64,000 nucleotides of DNA. Source: Nitrospirales bacterium. Its GTDB lineage: Bacteria > Nitrospirota > Nitrospiria > Nitrospirales > UBA8639. The stretch is taken from contig JAHRAQ010000029.1 of the NCBI GenBank assembly GCA_020027205.1, forward strand, positions 1-64,000, in the 5' to 3' direction. Shown here in pieces: positions 53,092-62,940 of this stretch; within the stretch, counting starts at the first letter, position 1; each line of letters starts with the position of its first letter. The position numbers were made by a program, and so were the translations under genes. Below the pieces are notes generated by a model. The model was not told the origin of the DNA and did no database searches. It saw only the letters and a program-made list of their open reading frames with translations.

Positions 53092-56000
53092 TCATCCTTG
53101 CACGTTCTCCAAATCCGCGATTCGCACCGACACGAATTTTGAAACGCCGGGTTCCTCCATGGTCACCCCGAACAGGGCATTCGCCACTTCCATCGTGCGT
53201 TTGTTGTGCGTAATCACAAGGAACTGTGAAAGCGCCGTCAACTGCGTCAGGAACCGGGCAAACCGGATTACATTGGGTTCGTCCAGCGGGGCATCCACTT
53301 CGTCCAAAATACAAAACGGAGACGGTTTGATCAGAAAACTCGCGAACAACAGGGCCAGCACCGTCAGGGCCTTTTCGCCGCCGGACAACATGGTCAGATT
53401 TTTGAGACGTTTTCCGGGAGGCTGGGCCACAATATCCACGCCATGGTCCACGGCCATGTCGTCCTCGCCGTCCTCCTCCTGACCTTCTTCCCGTTCCTCG
53501 TCGGCATCGGGCTTCACCAGCACCAGTTCCGCCTTGCCCCCGGCAAACAGGGCCGCAAACACCTCCTTGAACTTTTCCTGCAACGCCGCAAACGTCTCCC
53601 GGAACATTCGATTCGTCGTCCGATTCAGGCGTTCAATAATTTCCTGCAGCGACTGGATGGAGTCCGACAAATCCGTTTCCTGCGCGCCGAGAAACCGATG
53701 GCGCTCTTCCAGGTCCCGATGCTCGTCAATCGCGGCCAGATTCAGCGGCCCCATGCGATCCATCCTGGCCCGAATCGTCTGAAGCCGCTCCCGCCATGAT
53801 TCGGGGCCGTCACCGTCCCCCTCCGGGTCCGGGGCGGCGGCGGCCGACGACGACAGCAGGGACGCCGCATCGACGTCCGGGGACTCCCCATAGGTGCCGC
53901 GCAGGGTTTCCTCGATGGTGTCAATGCGCGTGCGGATTTCCGCAAGTTGAATCTCCGATTTCCCCCGCGCGTCCCGGACCGAGGCGCATTGTTTGTGATG
54001 GTCATTGAGGCGGCGTTCGCCCTCCCGACTCTGTTGAAGTTCGTCCGCATGTCGAGTTTCGACGGTCGACAGGTTCCGCTCCAGTTCCGTCTTGTTGGCC
54101 TCCAAATCCCGAAACGCCGCATCCGCGCGTTGCTGCTCTTCCCGGCTCGTGAGCGTTTGCGCCTGAAGGGACTCCGCCTGTTCCGCAAGACCCTGAAGCC
54201 GCGCGCGGCGGCTTTGATCCTCTTCCTGCAAGCGGGCCACATCCGCCCGCACCCGCTCATGGCGCTCCCGATTCGTGGTGAACTCGAGCCGCGCGTCCGT
54301 CAATTGTTTATAGAGTGCTCCCGTGGCTTCATCACAGCCCCGCAACTGCGCGGTCAGTTCCTCCAGCCGCCGCTCATCCTCGCGTTGCCGCTGCGCAAGT
54401 TCTCCCAGGCGGGTTTCCGCCAGCGCCGCCTGTTCGCGCACGTCGGTCAGTTCCGCCTGGCACGCATCGTGCCCGGCCTGATGCGCATTCCGGCGTTCCG
54501 CCATCTCTTCCAGTTGACTCGTCAGGACGGAGGTTTCTTTGTCGACCAAGAGGCGCCGCGTTTCGGATTCGTTCAGCGAGGCCGCCAACGTCTGCTGTTC
54601 ACTCTTCTGCGTCTCGAGTTCTTCCTGCACGGTCTGACGCCGGCGGTCGTGCTCGGCAAGGCGCTGGTCCATCGAGGCCACATCCTGCTCCAACACGCGC
54701 ACTTCGCGCCGCCGTTGAAGCAATCCGCCCCCATCGCCGGCTCCGCCGGTCACGAGGCCGCGAGGGTCCAGCACCTCGCCGTTTCTCGTCACCAACAGCA
54801 CCCCGCCGCAATCGGCCGGCACGACGTGCCGCATCGCGGACAGCCCGTCCGCGAGAGTCTCCACCAGCACCACCCGCTCCAACAGACATTGCCACACCGC
54901 CTTGAGATCATCAGGAACGGCGATCAAGTCAACAGCTCGACCCAGGACCCCCGGCGCCTTTCGCAACGCCGGCCACGACGCCGCGAACGGCTCGGAAGAG
55001 GAAACCCGCGGCTGCATGGTGACAAAGGCCCCGCGACCCAGCCCATGTTCTTTCAAAAACGCGAGCGCCTGCGGAATTACCTCAACTCCTTGCACGACCC
55101 AGGCTCGAAGATGTTCTCCCAAGACCGCCTCGATGGCGGCTTCATGAGACTGGGGCACATCCACGCGTTCCGCCAGCGCCTGCTTGACGCCTTGACACAT
55201 GGCGCGCAAGGAGGGCCGCTCCCCGTCCCGCCCCGGCTGATACCCGAACTCTTCCTGAAGAACCGCCTGCAGGGTACGCAACCGCGACTCCGATTCCACG
55301 CGGCGGGTATGTTCCCGGCTTCGGTGTTCCTCCGCCTCCCGAAGGCGTTCTTCAAGGTCCGCAACGGCGGCGGACAGCGCGGCGTGCCGTTCACGGGCGG
55401 CGTCGAGGTGTCGGGTGACCTCCTGCAACTGCGTGGTGTGCCCGGCCAAGGCCGCTTCGGCTTCCGTCTGTTCCCGCCGATGCCGGTCCTGCCCGGCCTC
55501 CATGTCCTGGAGACGGCTCACAAGTTCTTCCTGTTTGGCGCCGAGATTGGTCCGTTGCGATTCCGCGTGAGAACGCTCCACGGCACAATCCAGAACGCCT
55601 TGCCTGGCCTGCTCGGTCTTGGTCTGGAGCGCCGCCCGCTCCTCGGCCAGGGTGCGCTCTTGCGTTTCCAACGCCTTCACCTGTTCCGACACCCGGGCGA
55701 TGTCCTCTTCGGCGCGCTGCGCCTGCTCCCGCATGGTCTTGATGGCCGTCACCGCCTGCTCGGCATCCGCCGAGAGGCGCGTCTGTTCTTCCAACGCCTG
55801 GGCGCGCTGACGGGTCAGCAGGTCGGCGCGGCTGCGTTCCACCTCCAGGGTCGTGAGCGTTTGCCCGGCGTCATGGTCCAACCGCCGCAAGGCCTCCCGC
55901 ATGTGCCCGACCTGTTCCCCATCCTGCAACAGCGTCGACTTGAGCGCTTCATGCGACGCCATCAGGCGGGCCTGCTCGGCCATGAGTTCGGCCTCCTGCG

Positions 56001-56784
56001 ACGTCACCTGCGCCAGGTCGGCCTCAATGCGGGTCCGCCGGTCATCCAGACCGTCGTACTCGTGTTTCAGGAGGCGAAGTTCGAGGGTGCGGACCTCCGC
56101 CTTCATCGTCTGATACTGCTCGGCTTGTCGGGCCTGCCTGGTCAGGGTCTGCAACTGTTTCCGCACCTCGGCGATAATATCCCGAACGCGAACCAGGTTC
56201 TGCTGTGTGATGTCGAGTTTCCGAAGCGCTTCAAGTTTTTGTTTTTTGAAGCGAATAATGCCCGCCGTTTCCTCGATAAACGTCCGGCGGTCCTGCGGAG
56301 ACCCGGAGAGAAGATGATCGATATTGCCCTGTTCGATGACCGTATGCCCCCTGGCGCCGACCCGCGCTTCCCAGAAGAGACTGCGAATGTCTTTGAGCCG
56401 GCAGGGGATTTTGTTGATGGAATATTCACTGTCGCCGTCACGATACAACCGCCGGGTGACCATCAATTCCCTGTTCCCCGGCAACGATTCCATCACGCCG
56501 GCCACGGACTCCAACTCCTGATCCGTCACGTCGCTGACGACCAGCGACACTTCCGCCATGCCCAGGGGCTGACGGGATTCCGTCCCGTTGAAGATCACGT
56601 CCTCCATGCGCTCGCCGCGCAGCGCTTTGGTGCTTTGCTCCCCCAGGACCCACAACATGGCGTCCACGACGTTGCTTTTTCCCGCGCCGTTGGGCCCGAC
56701 CACCGCCATCACGCCTTGCGGAAAATCGAGTTTGGCATCGAGAAAGGATTTGAATCCGGAGACCAGCAAGGTTTTCAATCGCAT
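53092..56784 (-). CDS. smc: Chromosome segregation protein SMC
   Basis: SMC forms the ring of bacterial condensin with ScpA and ScpB. The 1230-residue product has the Walker A motif GPNGAGKSNVVDAMLWVLGE at about 32, long coiled coils (about 165-510 and 660-1010), and a hinge near 515-650 with GLVTGGAGDGGGL. The C-terminal signature is LSGGEKALTVLALLFASF, with Walker B CILDEVDAPLD. An acidic insert (DEEREEGQEEDGEDD) lies between the second coil and the signature. It is slightly longer than most SMC proteins (about 1180). It is complete. scpA and scpB are not in the window. A very long open frame on the opposite strand is a by-product of codon composition. Confidence 0.96.
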   Translation of the reverse strand: MRLKTLLVSGFKSFLDAKLDFPQGVMAVVGPNGAGKSNVVDAMLWVLGEQSTKALRGERMEDVIFNGTESRQPLGMAEVSLVVSDVTDQELESVAGVMESLPGNRELMVTRRLYRDGDSEYSINKIPCRLKDIRSLFWEARVGARGHTVIEQGNIDHLLSGSPQDRRTFIEETAGIIRFKKQKLEALRKLDITQQNLVRVRDIIAEVRKQLQTLTRQARQAEQYQTMKAEVRTLELRLLKHEYDGLDDRRTRIEADLAQVTSQEAELMAEQARLMASHEALKSTLLQDGEQVGHMREALRRLDHDAGQTLTTLEVERSRADLLTRQRAQALEEQTRLSADAEQAVTAIKTMREQAQRAEEDIARVSEQVKALETQERTLAEERAALQTKTEQARQGVLDCAVERSHAESQRTNLGAKQEELVSRLQDMEAGQDRHRREQTEAEAALAGHTTQLQEVTRHLDAARERHAALSAAVADLEERLREAEEHRSREHTRRVESESRLRTLQAVLQEEFGYQPGRDGERPSLRAMCQGVKQALAERVDVPQSHEAAIEAVLGEHLRAWVVQGVEVIPQALAFLKEHGLGRGAFVTMQPRVSSSEPFAASWPALRKAPGVLGRAVDLIAVPDDLKAVWQCLLERVVLVETLADGLSAMRHVVPADCGGVLLVTRNGEVLDPRGLVTGGAGDGGGLLQRRREVRVLEQDVASMDQRLAEHDRRRQTVQEELETQKSEQQTLAASLNESETRRLLVDKETSVLTSQLEEMAERRNAHQAGHDACQAELTDVREQAALAETRLGELAQRQREDERRLEELTAQLRGCDEATGALYKQLTDARLEFTTNRERHERVRADVARLQEEDQSRRARLQGLAEQAESLQAQTLTSREEQQRADAAFRDLEANKTELERNLSTVETRHADELQQSREGERRLNDHHKQCASVRDARGKSEIQLAEIRTRIDTIEETLRGTYGESPDVDAASLLSSSAAAAPDPEGDGDGPESWRERLQTIRARMDRMGPLNLAAIDEHRDLEERHRFLGAQETDLSDSIQSLQEIIERLNRTTNRMFRETFAALQEKFKEVFAALFAGGKAELVLVKPDADEEREEGQEEDGEDDMAVDHGVDIVAQPPGKRLKNLTMLSGGEKALTVLALLFASFLIKPSPFCILDEVDAPLDEPNVIRFARFLTQLTALSQFLVITHNKRTMEVANALFGVTMEEPGVSKFVSVRIADLENVQG

Positions 56785-56950
56785 GGGAACCTCTTACCCA
56801 AACCTGATGTGGTGGTCTGTCGCGAGGGCGGAGCGGGGCGAATGTACCACAGAAGACGAAAAAAACAAAGGGTCCGGCACTAAATAATGTGGAGGGGTGG
56901 GATTTTATGCCCGGATATTGTGGAATCTCCGCCCAGGATGAGAACGGCGG

Positions 56951-57676
56951 TCAGGACAGATGGCGGAGGTTGGTACGCATTATGGACTTGTCCAACACAA
57001 AGAAAACCTGTGAGTTGAAGAATCCTCGGAGCAGATTAAAAGGTGAGAAGACGGTTTTTGTGGTCTTCCACTGCAAATGGCGTAGCCTCTTTTGCAGATT
57101 ACGGTAGTCAAACCCGATATGGCCGGGATCCTCCCCCCGCCTGTCAATTTTCAGTCCAAACAGGGAATGGACCACCGTTTTCACGTTTTGGTTCTGATGT
57201 GTCTGACGGACCAGAAACCTGATGATGTTTTTGAATAATGACGAGAGACCCACTTCGATAGGTACCGAGATGACGCATTTTCCGTCGTTGGCCAGGAGAC
57301 GCGATATTTTCTCCAACTCTCTTTTATGGTTCGACTCCTGCATGTGCTCAAGCACTTCGAAACAGCATATCGTATCGAAAGATTTCCCAGGAAGCGCATC
57401 AAGGCTGTTGACTAACGTGAGCCGTGAGTGGTCGGCGTGTGTGCCCAACCGGTTAATCAACTTGGCGTACATCTCAACATTTGGCTCATAGCCCACAAGA
57501 CGGCATCGGACATTGTGATGAAGGATTCGCTCCAGCAGAAACCCTTCTCCGGCACCATAGTCCAGCACCCGCTCGTCGGGACGGAGCGCCATCAACCCCA
57601 GAGCAACGTCAAGCCGCCTTCTGTGCGAGAATCGTTTGAGCCAAGATCTGGCCTCCACCGTTGCGTCCGCATCCAT
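56951..57676 (-). CDS. Class I SAM-dependent methyltransferase
   Basis: A 241-residue soluble protein with the Rossmann motif I VLDYGAGEGFLLERIL near residues 34-49, the acidic end of strand 2 in LVGYEPNVEMY, and motif IV FDTICCFEVLEHMQES near 98-113. The substrate is not predictable; related proteins often methylate small molecules or sugars for the cell surface. The gene is less GC-rich than its neighbours. I prefer the ATG at 57676; a TTG at 57694 is also in frame. It lies 71 bases downstream of ispH on the same strand. Confidence 0.75.
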   Translation of the reverse strand: MDADATVEARSWLKRFSHRRRLDVALGLMALRPDERVLDYGAGEGFLLERILHHNVRCRLVGYEPNVEMYAKLINRLGTHADHSRLTLVNSLDALPGKSFDTICCFEVLEHMQESNHKRELEKISRLLANDGKCVISVPIEVGLSSLFKNIIRFLVRQTHQNQNVKTVVHSLFGLKIDRRGEDPGHIGFDYRNLQKRLRHLQWKTTKTVFSPFNLLRGFFNSQVFFVLDKSIMRTNLRHLS

Positions 57677-57747
57677 CTTGCTTAAATTTTGCAAACCACG
57701 GATACCAATGCCGTGGCAACGTTGTAGCAGGCTGGCACTGTGTTGCG

Positions 57748-58692
57748 TTACCCGTGGGCAGGGGCGGGCATGACCAGTTCCCTGGGAAGGAGAAACTCGA
57801 CGTCTTCTTCCACGACCGTCAGGTCTTCGACTTCCGTGGCGCCAAGTTCACGAAGATACGACACCACTTCCATGACGAGCACTTCCGGCGCGGAGGCCCC
57901 GGCCGTGATCCCGACGGAGTCCACGTCCCGAAGCCAGTCCGGCTGAATGTCTTTGTAGGAATCGATGAGATAGGAGGGAATGGCAAAGCGTTCGGCCAAT
58001 TCACGAAGCCGGTTGGAATTGGAACTGTTGGGGGACCCGATGACCAAAATCAAATCCACGAATTTGACCAGTTCCTTCACGGCGTTTTGCCGATTTTGCG
58101 TGGCGTAACAAATGTCTTCCTGATGCGGCCCCTTGATGCCCGGAAATCTCCGGTGGAGCGCCGCCACGATTTCACGGCATTCATCCACGCTTAACGTCGT
58201 TTGCGTGACGTAGGACAAATGATCCGTGTCGGACACCCGCAACGTTTCCACGTCTTCAACGGACGACACCAAATGAAACTTATCCGGAATCTGCCCCAGC
58301 GTGCCGTCCACTTCGGGGTGGCCGGCATGGCCGATGAGGATGAGTTCATAACTGTTGTTGTAATCGCGATTGACTTCCTTGTGGACTTTGATCACCAGAG
58401 GGCAGGTCGCGTCAATGACCTTCAGGTTGCGTCGCCGCGCCTCTTCCCACACCGTTTTGGCCACGCCGTGCGCGCTGAAAATCACGATCGCGCCCGCCGG
58501 CACTTCATCCAGTTCTTCCACAAAAATCGCGCCCTGCCGGCGCAACCCCTCCACCACATGCCGGCTGTGCACGATTTCATGCCGCACGTAAATCGGCGCG
58601 CCGTACCGTTTCAGGGACAATTCGACGATTTCCGTGGCCCGGTCCACGCCGGCGCAAAACCCCCGCGGGTTGGCCAAATAAATTTTTTTCAT
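57748..58692 (-). CDS. ispH: 4-hydroxy-3-methylbut-2-enyl diphosphate reductase IspH
   Basis: IspH makes isopentenyl and dimethylallyl diphosphate in the last step of the MEP pathway. The 314-residue product has the three cluster cysteines in [12 protein letters not shown] (residue 13), [14 protein letters not shown] (about 97) and [14 protein letters not shown] (about 193). Other active-site parts are [17 protein letters not shown] and [12 protein letters not shown], and the C-terminal [16 protein letters not shown]. The ATG at 58692 ([11 protein letters not shown]) is the family start; the frame is open further upstream without homology. Confidence 0.96.
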   Translation of the reverse strand: MKKIYLANPRGFCAGVDRATEIVELSLKRYGAPIYVRHEIVHSRHVVEGLRRQGAIFVEELDEVPAGAIVIFSAHGVAKTVWEEARRRNLKVIDATCPLVIKVHKEVNRDYNNSYELILIGHAGHPEVDGTLGQIPDKFHLVSSVEDVETLRVSDTDHLSYVTQTTLSVDECREIVAALHRRFPGIKGPHQEDICYATQNRQNAVKELVKFVDLILVIGSPNSSNSNRLRELAERFAIPSYLIDSYKDIQPDWLRDVDSVGITAGASAPEVLVMEVVSYLRELGATEVEDLTVVEEDVEFLLPRELVMPAPAHG

Positions 58693-58872
58693 TCGACCCC
58701 TTTCAACGACCCGGCGCACCCCGCCGGCCGGGTACCGGTCTGTCGCCACGCATCGCCGACCACCGTATGTCATCCACACGGAGTTCGTCAACCGGGCCGG
58801 GGAACGACCGGGGTACAACGCGCCCGATGCGACGCCGCCCTCGTGTGCCCCGCTGTCCCCTGCATGGGCCGC

Positions 58873-59901
58873 TCACCATCGGACCAGGGCGGCGCCCCAG
58901 GTCAGCCCTCCGCCAAACGCCCCAAGCAGAATCAGGTCGCCGGGACGCACCTTGCCCTGCCGGTGCGCCCAATCCAGCGCCATGGGCAACGAGGCCGACG
59001 ACGTGTTGCCGACGCGGTCGATGATGGAGATCATTTGATCCGCGCGCACCCCCAGCCGTTTCGCCATGGTGCGCAGCATCCGGCCATTGGCTTGATGTGT
59101 AATCACATGCGTCACGTCGGACAACGGCGTGCCGGTCTCATGAAGGAGCGCCGCCAGCGCCTCCGTCAGCCGGGTCACCGCCACGCGGTACACCGCCGTC
59201 CCCCGCAAGTGAATCGCATGGCGATGCTCGTGAATCGTCCGGCGACTCGCGGGCAGGCGGGAGCCGCCCGCGGGAATCGTGATCAGATCGCGATGGGCGC
59301 CGTCGGAATAGAGCCGAATCTCGAGAATCCCGCGGGCGCCGTGGTGCGGCCGGGTCGACGGCGCATCGGACCGCGGCGCGTCTTCCCGTGTCACCACCGC
59401 CGCGCCGGCCCCGTCACCGAAGAGCATGCCGCTCGCCGGCTGGGACGCATGGAGCGCGCGGGATTTGACCTCGGCCGCCACCACCAGACAGCGCCGAAAC
59501 GTGCCGGACCGGAGAAAGGCATGGGCCATGGACAAGGCGTACAGAAACCCGCTGCACGAGGCCGCGCAATCAAAAGCGGCAACGTGGTTCGCACCCAGCC
59601 GTTGCTGAAGCGAGCACGCGACCGATGGAAACAGCCTGTCCGGAGAGGTGGTCGACACCACGATGGCGTCCATGGCCTCCCCCGGCAGCCCCGCAGATTC
59701 CAGGGCACGCCGCGCGGCCTGCTCGGCCAGGTGCGAGCAGGTTTCGTGGGCGCGACTCCAATAACGGGTGCGGATGCCGGTCACCCGGAACACATCATGC
59801 CGGCCAAGAGCAAAGCGCGCGGCCACGTCCTCGTTGGTCACCGGCTGTTCCGGCACGCAGGACCCGGTTCCGCAGATTCGACTGGTGTATCGATGGGTCA
59901 T
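58873..59901 (-). CDS. 3-oxoacyl-ACP synthase III (FabH-like)
   Basis: The 342-residue product is a KAS III-type thiolase-fold enzyme that condenses acyl-CoA with malonyl-ACP to start fatty acid synthesis. The catalytic Cys is in DCAASCSGFLYALS near residue 112, the His in THVITHQANGRMLRT near 265 and the Asn in DRVGNTSSASLPMALD near 295; LLGAFGGGLTWGAALV closes the protein. MTHRYTSRICGTGSCVPEQ sets the start at 59901. It is the lone fatty-acid gene here and not in a fab operon, so it may be a second FabH or a related specialised condensing enzyme. It is divergent from the BamD-like gene. Confidence 0.87.
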   Translation of the reverse strand: MTHRYTSRICGTGSCVPEQPVTNEDVAARFALGRHDVFRVTGIRTRYWSRAHETCSHLAEQAARRALESAGLPGEAMDAIVVSTTSPDRLFPSVACSLQQRLGANHVAAFDCAASCSGFLYALSMAHAFLRSGTFRRCLVVAAEVKSRALHASQPASGMLFGDGAGAAVVTREDAPRSDAPSTRPHHGARGILEIRLYSDGAHRDLITIPAGGSRLPASRRTIHEHRHAIHLRGTAVYRVAVTRLTEALAALLHETGTPLSDVTHVITHQANGRMLRTMAKRLGVRADQMISIIDRVGNTSSASLPMALDWAHRQGKVRPGDLILLGAFGGGLTWGAALVRW

Positions 59902-60008
59902 GTCACGGTCTCCCGACCGGCAACGGCCCGCCGCGCGCGCGGCAGGCCCGCCGCCTTGTCGCCGCGTTCGGATTTCTGGTATTCTGGGATGGTCGGCCTG
60001 ATTGTCCC

Positions 60009-61136
60009 ATGATTGCCATGCGTCCGCACACACACCCGTTGCGCCATCCGGTCACGTTCGTCCTGATCATGTGCGTCACCGGATTCCTCGCCACCGGTTG
60101 CTCGACGTTTTCAGACAAAACACCACCCACCGCAGAAAGCACGGCGTCCGTGGAAAACACGGCGTCCACGGAAGACACGGCGTCCGCAGAAAGCACGGAC
60201 TCCGCGAAAAGCGCGGACTCCGAGGAGAGCGCGGAGAATGCGGAAAGCGCGGAGCGCGCGCAGAGAACCGATACGCAGATTTTTGTCGGCGACACCATTG
60301 AAATGAACTATGACCCCAACGTCATTATGAAACGCGCGGAATCGTTTCATGAACAGGGAGGATACGCCGAAGCCATCGTTGAATACCGGCATTTTCTGGA
60401 GATGCACCACAGCCACGTCCTTGCCCCGTACGCGCAATACCGGCTGGCGCTCAGCCATTTCAAGATGGTGGACACGATTGACCGCGACGTCACGCCCGTC
60501 ACACTGGCCCGCGAAGAATTTGTGAAACTCATGACGGAGTTCCCCGGCAGTCACTACGAAGCGGAGTCCATGGCCGCCATTCGAAAATGCGACCGCCATC
60601 TTGCCCGGTATCATTTGTTTGTCGGAAAATTCTATTACCACAAGGAAGCCTACATGGCCGCCGCGAAACGCTTCCGAAACATTATCGACACGTACCCCGA
60701 CGTGGAGGAGGCCGCGGAGTCCAAACTGTATCTGACCAGAACGTACAAGGCCATCGGCGCGCTGGAGTGGTCGCGGGATTGGGCGGTGGCGCTGGTGCGA
60801 GACCATCCCCGGCACGCCTTGCGGAACGAGGGGTTGCAGGCGCTGGCGGCATTGCACAAAGAACATCCCGGCCTGGCGGACACCGACCCCGTGACCCGGA
60901 ACGCGCTGCTCACCAGTTTCGTGCCCGTCACCGCCGCGCGCTTCGCCTCCCGGCCTTCCCATGCCACGCCGCTCCCCGCGGCATCGCCGGCGGCCGGGTT
61001 TCGCGCCGCCGCCGCGACGACGTGCCGGGTCGGCGCCTGGTGCAAAGCCATGGGGCCGTTCCCGACCACCGCCCCGCCGCCGCCGTCTCCCGCCGCCCGG
61101 CCCGTCATCTGCCGCCCCGGCGCCTGGTGCGAATAG
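60009..61136 (+). CDS. BamD-like outer-membrane lipoprotein with unusual cysteine tail
   Basis: The 375-residue product resembles BamD, the lipoprotein of the outer-membrane protein assembly machine. A signal peptide ends in the lipobox LATGC. Next comes a low-complexity stretch of about 45 residues made of ENTAS/ESTDS-like hexads, then TPR-like repeats (ESFHEQGGYAEAIVEYRHFL, then MAAAKRFRNIIDTYPDVEEA), which are the BamD part, to about residue 300. The C-terminus is an Ala/Pro-rich tail with two copies of the motif CRxGAWC, at about 335 and at the very end. The tail is not part of normal BamD. The start is 60009 or 60018. It is convergent with ccdA. Confidence 0.8.
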   Translation: MIAMRPHTHPLRHPVTFVLIMCVTGFLATGCSTFSDKTPPTAESTASVENTASTEDTASAESTDSAKSADSEESAENAESAERAQRTDTQIFVGDTIEMNYDPNVIMKRAESFHEQGGYAEAIVEYRHFLEMHHSHVLAPYAQYRLALSHFKMVDTIDRDVTPVTLAREEFVKLMTEFPGSHYEAESMAAIRKCDRHLARYHLFVGKFYYHKEAYMAAAKRFRNIIDTYPDVEEAAESKLYLTRTYKAIGALEWSRDWAVALVRDHPRHALRNEGLQALAALHKEHPGLADTDPVTRNALLTSFVPVTAARFASRPSHATPLPAASPAAGFRAAAATTCRVGAWCKAMGPFPTTAPPPPSPAARPVICRPGAWCE

Positions 61137-61189
61137 GCGCCTCGCCGACTCACGCCCATGCGGGGCGACGGGCCGGCCACGTAACCCGC

Positions 61190-61933
61190 CTACTGCCCGA
61201 TGTACCAGCCGACACCGTGCCGTTCGAGAAATCCGGTCAGCCGCGCGAACGAATCCACATACAGGAGCACGCCGACCAGTACCAGACAGACGCCGCTGAC
61301 CACGGACGCGCCGCGAAACCAGCGCCGGGTCTCACGAAAGACGTTGAGAAATCGCTCAAGGCTGAAGGCCGTGACAAACAGCGGCAGGCCCAGGCCCAGG
61401 GAATAGGACGCCAGGAGCATCATCCCCGACGACAGGGATTCCGTGGTGCTGGCATAGGCCAGAATCGATCCAAGAATCGGCCCGACGCAGGGCGTCCACG
61501 CGGCGGCGAAGGCCGTCCCGATCAGAAACGATCCGAGATACCCGACGGGCCGGCGGTGAAAGGCAAACGGCCGGCGCTCCGTCATCAGCGCCGTCCACCG
61601 GAACACCCCCAGCAACGACAGCCCGAAGACCACGATCAGGACGGCGCCGAGTTTTCGGATGAGGTCCTGATAGCCGTATAACACTTGCCCCACCACGCTG
61701 GCCGAGGCCCCAAACGCGATGAACACGGACGAAAACCCCCCGATGAACAGGAGAGAGTTCAGGAGAATGGTTTTGCGCCATCGTTGTCGTTCCGACGCAT
61801 CCGTGAGTTGCTCCAGGGACAGCCCCGTCATGTACGACACGTAGGAGGGCACCAGCGGCAACACGCAGGGCGAGACGAAGGACAGCAAACCCGCGCTGAA
61901 GGCCGCAAACATCGAGACGTGGCTGGAGAGCAT
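61190..61933 (-). CDS. ccdA: Cytochrome c biogenesis protein CcdA
   Basis: CcdA carries electrons across the inner membrane to periplasmic thioredoxin-like proteins. The 247-residue product has six membrane segments and the two redox cysteines in their usual proline contexts: FVSPCVLPLVPSYVSYMTGL near residue 22 and AWTPCVGPILGSILAYAS near 145. It lies 11 bases downstream of the TlpA-like gene on the same strand, so the two form a natural reductant relay. The ccm genes start about 1 kb away on the other strand. Confidence 0.93.
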   Translation of the reverse strand: MLSSHVSMFAAFSAGLLSFVSPCVLPLVPSYVSYMTGLSLEQLTDASERQRWRKTILLNSLLFIGGFSSVFIAFGASASVVGQVLYGYQDLIRKLGAVLIVVFGLSLLGVFRWTALMTERRPFAFHRRPVGYLGSFLIGTAFAAAWTPCVGPILGSILAYASTTESLSSGMMLLASYSLGLGLPLFVTAFSLERFLNVFRETRRWFRGASVVSGVCLVLVGVLLYVDSFARLTGFLERHGVGWYIGQ

Positions 61934-61944
61934 GGACCGGCCCC

Positions 61945-62568
61945 TTAAGAGTCGCGCAGGAGTGAGCGAACCAGTGTTCGCGCCTCCGGCGCGTCCCAGT
62001 CCCGCGCCCCGAACACTTGATGGAGCAGCGTGCCGTTTCGATCAATGACAAAACTCATGGGCAGCGTTCGAACCCCGTACCGCCCGCTCACCCGGTAGTC
62101 CGAGTCATGCAGGATTGGAAAGGTCAACCCGTTGGCATCCGCAAACGGCTGCGTCACCGCGCGTCCCTGCGGGTCGGACGAGACCGCGAGAATCGCAAAT
62201 CCTTCCTTCCTGAACTCCCGATACAACCGTTCCATGCCCGGCATTTCGACAAGACAGGGAGCGCACCAGGTGGCCCAGAAGTTGAGCAGCACGACCGCAC
62301 CACGATAGTCCGGCAACGCCAATGGCTTCCCGTGCAAATCGGGAAGCGTGAACGCCGGCGCCGGCGCCCCGATGGCCGGCGCCGCCCGACCGAAGGCAGC
62401 CTGACCGAAGGTAGCAGATGCGCGTTGGTCGGCTTCCTGCCGCCCGTCGGAAGACCCCGCGTCACAGGCCGCCCCCACCAGCGCGAGCCACAGTCCCACG
62501 CCGCAGAGCCACCCGGCCCGTGGGCATGTGCCGGCGGTCACCTCTCGTGCGTCCAATGATGTATCCAC
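61945..62568 (-). CDS. TlpA/ResA-like thioredoxin, lipoprotein
   Basis: A 207-residue periplasmic thioredoxin-fold protein. The N-terminal signal region ends in a lipobox VGAAC, a short linker follows, and then the TlpA/ResA domain with PAFTLPDLHGKPLALPDYRG and the active site WATWCAPCLVEMPG near residues 101-114. A cis-Pro loop is in GVRTLPMSFVIDRNG. It should keep apocytochrome c haem-binding cysteines reduced, taking electrons from CcdA encoded right after it. The start at 62568 could be slightly downstream. Confidence 0.88.
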   Translation of the reverse strand: MDTSLDAREVTAGTCPRAGWLCGVGLWLALVGAACDAGSSDGRQEADQRASATFGQAAFGRAAPAIGAPAPAFTLPDLHGKPLALPDYRGAVVLLNFWATWCAPCLVEMPGMERLYREFRKEGFAILAVSSDPQGRAVTQPFADANGLTFPILHDSDYRVSGRYGVRTLPMSFVIDRNGTLLHQVFGARDWDAPEARTLVRSLLRDS

Positions 62569-62940
62569 GGCCTGCCGCCGGTTCCGCGCGGTAATGCGTT
62601 GAGACGTTCCGATACGGGATGACGGTCGATTGTAGTCAGGGCCTCACGAGACCGTCAACAGGCAGGGGACATCCGTCGGATGTATGACTGCGGAGCGGTT
62701 CGGCGTGGCCATTCGGGTCAGAGTTCCCTGCGGGGTTCGGGACCGCCGGCGGCGGAACCCGCCGACGGATGTGCATTAAAACCGGCGCGTCAGTGGACAC
62801 GGGCTTGACCATCCCTTATATTGCATCGTTGAGACAAGCATGGCGGAACGTTGGAGCATGATTCGAGAACGTTTGCCCCGACGTGGTTTGCCGGCCGCCG
62901 GACACCCCCATTCGCCGCGTCCAAAACGCAACCCGTTGCC
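62569..62940. other. Intergenic region between tlpA-like gene and ccmA
   Basis: This 372-base gap separates two divergent units and so should contain both promoters. A TATATT hexamer at 62817-62822 is a possible -10 box for ccmA, but no good -35 is spaced correctly. No gene, repeat or RNA structure is convincing. Confidence 0.4.

Noticed and set aside
53947-56883. A 978-codon open frame antisense to smc
   Set aside because: The coiled-coil codon pattern of smc leaves its complement free of stops. The product has no family features.
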